The translations under genes and the position numbers were made by a program. From Sulfitobacter pontiacus (GTDB taxonomy: Bacteria > Pseudomonadota > Alphaproteobacteria > Rhodobacterales > Rhodobacteraceae), in contig NZ_CP160849.1 in the NCBI RefSeq assembly GCF_040790665.1, positions 1,116,001 through 1,180,000 of the forward strand: DNA of 64,000 bases, written 5' to 3'. Of this stretch, positions 62,030 through 64,000 are shown piece after piece (position 1 is the first letter of the stretch; each line of letters starts with the position of its first letter). The notes beneath the pieces are model-generated. The model saw nothing but the letters and a program-made list of their open reading frames with translations, was not told the origin of the DNA and searched no databases.

Positions 62030-62947
62030 TCAGGGCAGGTCAATGCGGTTCCACCGGTGCAAAAGCCGTTCGGGGTCATGGCCCCGCAGCAGCGACAGCA
62101 TCCGTCGCGCGCGGTAAAGCCGGATAGACGTCAGCCCGATCAACGCCATCACACGGTTGCGCGCACCCTTGATGCGGGGGCTGGTCATAACCTCCGCTAC
62201 AGCGCATAGCGGTGACGGAATAAGCAGCAGCGCCTTTATCGCCCACCGGATCCGGCCGCCAAGGCCGGTACATCGCGTCCAGTCATGGGCAAGCTGCCTG
62301 TCCCATTTCAGCCGCAGGCCCGTCGCCGTATGCGGCGGATGATAGACAACCAGATCGGCGGCGAAGCCTATGCGATATCCGGCAAAGGTGGCGCGCTGGC
62401 CCCAGTCGCGGTCCTCGGCATGGTGGAGGCCCTTGAACGGGCCGACCGCGTCGAACACCTTGCGATGCACGATCAGATTGCCCGTCCCCGTGAACCCCTG
62501 CTGCGCGATATAGCGGTCCATCCGATAAGCAAAAACCGCTTGATATGCGGTCGCGGGGTCAAGTCTGCGCCCTTTACGTTCGATACGGACATCACCGCCA
62601 AGGATCCTATGGGGGTCGCGCGCCATATGCGCGGCAATATGCGCCAGCCAATGCGCGTCGGGCAGGCAATCGGCGTCCAGAAAGGCAAGCACATCGCCCC
62701 GTGCCCGCGCCGCGCCAAGGTTACGTGCGGGGCCGGGGCCGGGGATCGGCTGGTGGATCAGGGATACCCATGGGTAATCGTTAACAACTTCTTGCGGTGA
62801 CCGGGCGGAGCCATTGTCGACGACGATCACCTCGACCGGCTTGCATGTGCCCGCGTCCAGCGCGGCAAGGCAACGCGCAAGGGCGTTGTGTTGGTTGAGA
62901 TGGGGGATCACGACAGTGATGCCGGGCGGGGCGGACGGTGTGTTCAT
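62030..62947 (-). CDS. Glycosyltransferase family 2
   Basis: This 305-residue cytoplasmic GT-A enzyme has VVIPHLNQHNALARCLAALD at the N-terminus, VIVVDNGSARSPQEVV and a LAFLDADCLPD metal-binding motif. The GFTGTGNLIVHRKVFDAVGPF block is typical of family 2. GAGGGG abuts the ATG. It is not closely similar to the two paralogues at 3.8-6.0 kb. It works with the flippase encoded downstream and probably builds the exopolysaccharide repeat unit. Confidence 0.9.
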   Translation of the reverse strand: MNTPSAPPGITVVIPHLNQHNALARCLAALDAGTCKPVEVIVVDNGSARSPQEVVNDYPWVSLIHQPIPGPGPARNLGAARARGDVLAFLDADCLPDAHWLAHIAAHMARDPHRILGGDVRIERKGRRLDPATAYQAVFAYRMDRYIAQQGFTGTGNLIVHRKVFDAVGPFKGLHHAEDRDWGQRATFAGYRIGFAADLVVYHPPHTATGLRLKWDRQLAHDWTRCTGLGGRIRWAIKALLLIPSPLCAVAEVMTSPRIKGARNRVMALIGLTSIRLYRARRMLSLLRGHDPERLLHRWNRIDLP

Positions 62948-62995
62948 CCCCTCTTAAGACGCGAAGATGGTAAAGATTTCGCTAACGTCGAGGTC

Positions 62996-64000
62996 TCAGG
63001 AGCCGCGGAACCCCCGGCGCAGCTGGCTGCTGATAGGCTCTGCCAGATAACTCAACACGGTTCTGTCTTTGGTCTTCAAAAACGCCTCGATCGGCATACC
63101 GGGGACCAAACGGACGGAGGCTGGCAGACGGTCCAGCTCGGTACGGGGGATATCCAGAATGACCCGATAAAAGCTGTCGCCATTGCGCGGGTCCACCACC
63201 ACCTGCGGAGAGATGCTGTAAACGCTGCCGGTCAGTTGCGGGGTCGTGTGCGGGTCAAAGGCGGTGAGCACGAGGGTGGCAGGCTGATCATAGCGTACCA
63301 GATTGATCGAGCGCGGATCGACCTGCACCTCGAATTCGAACTTTGACTGCTGCGGCACGATATCCATCAAGGTCGCACCCGCCCCAACAACCGCGCCAAC
63401 GGTCGTGGCGCGCAGTTCGTGCACCATCCCGTCGACGGGGGCCCGAAGGGCGATACGGTCAAGCTGCGCCTGGCGGGTGAGGATCGACAGGGTCAGTTCC
63501 TGAACTTCGGCAGTGACCTCGCGCAGTTGCAGCGCGACCTGTTCCTGAAACCGGCGATCGGCTTGCAGGCTTTCCAGCTTGAGCGTCCAGCGTTGGTGGA
63601 TCAACCGCGCCAGATCCGCCCGCCGCGCGGCAAGGTCACCGCGCAAACCGGCCCGCGTGGACTGTAGTTGCGACAAACGGACCTGCGGGGCCAACCCCTT
63701 TTCAACCAAGCGCGTGAGGCTGCGCAGCTCTGTCGTGAGGATGGCAAGTTGTTGTTCCAGCGCAGAGATTTGGCCGTTAAGGCCCGTGGCCTGGGTTTCG
63801 ACATCGGCAAGATCACTGGCCATACGGGCGCGCATTCCCGCGCGCATCTGGGCCCGCGCCTTGAATATCGCGGCCTGCCCTGCCTGCGCTTGCGACATAT
63901 CCAGCGCGCCGATTTTTGGCGGCAGATCAATGGCATCGAAACGGGGGGCGGGGCTTTCGTCACGCTCTGCCTCCAGACGGGCACGCAGACCCGCTGCCTC
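62996..64000 (-). CDS. HlyD-family membrane-fusion/secretion adaptor, C-terminal part
   Basis: The frame is open to the window edge (335 residues visible). A long coiled-coil hairpin (ADLARLIHQRWTLKLESLQA and flanking helices) is followed by a lipoyl-like segment (RIALRAPVDGMVHELRATTVGAVV) and the C-terminal beta-barrel region (TGSVYSISPQVVVDPRNGDSF), ending with VPGMPIEAFLKTKDRTVLSYLAEPI. This is the PrtE/HlyD-type adaptor that joins a type I ABC exporter to the outer-membrane channel. The natural partner in the window is the degenerate ABC protein 7 kb away. The N-terminal TM helix lies outside. Confidence 0.92.
   Translation of the reverse strand, partial: EAAGLRARLEAERDESPAPRFDAIDLPPKIGALDMSQAQAGQAAIFKARAQMRAGMRARMASDLADVETQATGLNGQISALEQQLAILTTELRSLTRLVEKGLAPQVRLSQLQSTRAGLRGDLAARRADLARLIHQRWTLKLESLQADRRFQEQVALQLREVTAEVQELTLSILTRQAQLDRIALRAPVDGMVHELRATTVGAVVGAGATLMDIVPQQSKFEFEVQVDPRSINLVRYDQPATLVLTAFDPHTTPQLTGSVYSISPQVVVDPRNGDSFYRVILDIPRTELDRLPASVRLVPGMPIEAFLKTKDRTVLSYLAEPISSQLRRGFRGS

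Overview
The window looks like chromosome from a marine alphaproteobacterium of the Rhodobacterales (Roseobacter/Sulfitobacter-like). The support is high GC, the hpf-ptsN pair, a PhyR-NepR-EcfG general stress locus, a TAXI-type TRAP transporter, Core-2-like and sulfotransferase surface-sugar genes, and protein sequences typical of that group. This assignment comes from recognising families, not from a search. No tRNA, rRNA, IS element, CRISPR array or prophage was seen.

Layout. (1) 1-0.7 kb: end of hpf, then ptsN. (2) 0.7-10.8 kb: a surface-polysaccharide block with a tandem-motif sulfotransferase, a Core-2/I-branching-like transferase, two paralogous family-2-like glycosyltransferases, galE, galU, kdsB, cysQ (clears the PAP that sulfotransferases release) and a capsule-type ABC-2 permease. 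(3) 10.8-16.2 kb: alkB, dnaK-dnaJ, radC and a hemerythrin protein. (4) 16.2-25.2 kb: envelope genes, namely a phosphate-binding-like/OmpA fusion, an unknown anchored protein, a Wzz/BY-kinase and a pqiA-pqiA-pqiB-pqiC lipid-transport operon. (5) 25.4-40.7 kb: nitrogen and amine metabolism. It holds a DJ-1/PfpI stress protein, an unusual four-gene operon (carbon-nitrogen hydrolase, enlarged Orn/Lys/Arg decarboxylase, ATP-grasp ligase, C45 Ntn acyltransferase/hydrolase), a TAXI-TRAP importer, a lone FMN glutamate-synthase-like protein, gabT and a PuuR-like cupin regulator. (6) 40.7-46.5 kb: the general stress response core (histidine kinase, ecfG, nepR, phyR), several near-consensus EcfG promoters, a YqjD/YqjE-like pair, a new 49-residue membrane protein, a degenerate receiver protein and a Crp/Fnr regulator. 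(7) 46.5-54 kb: BrkB, FocA, a class V aminotransferase with an M20 hydrolase, a short Hsp70 and a lone peptide-type binding protein. (8) 54-64 kb: an exopolysaccharide/secretion locus with a type I secretion ABC protein whose ATPase motifs are badly eroded, a Wzy-like polymerase, a large probable beta-helix protein, an acyltransferase, a Wzx flippase, a glycosyltransferase and an HlyD-type adaptor cut by the window edge.

The strongest new leads are the four-gene amine/ligase/acyltransferase operon with a structured leader, the T1SS-like ABC protein lacking several catalytic residues inside a polysaccharide locus, and the local stress regulon. That regulon includes a face-to-face palindromic EcfG promoter pair, a pseudo-receiver and a 49-codon gene that is easily missed. 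All functional statements are from reading the sequence; no database search was possible.
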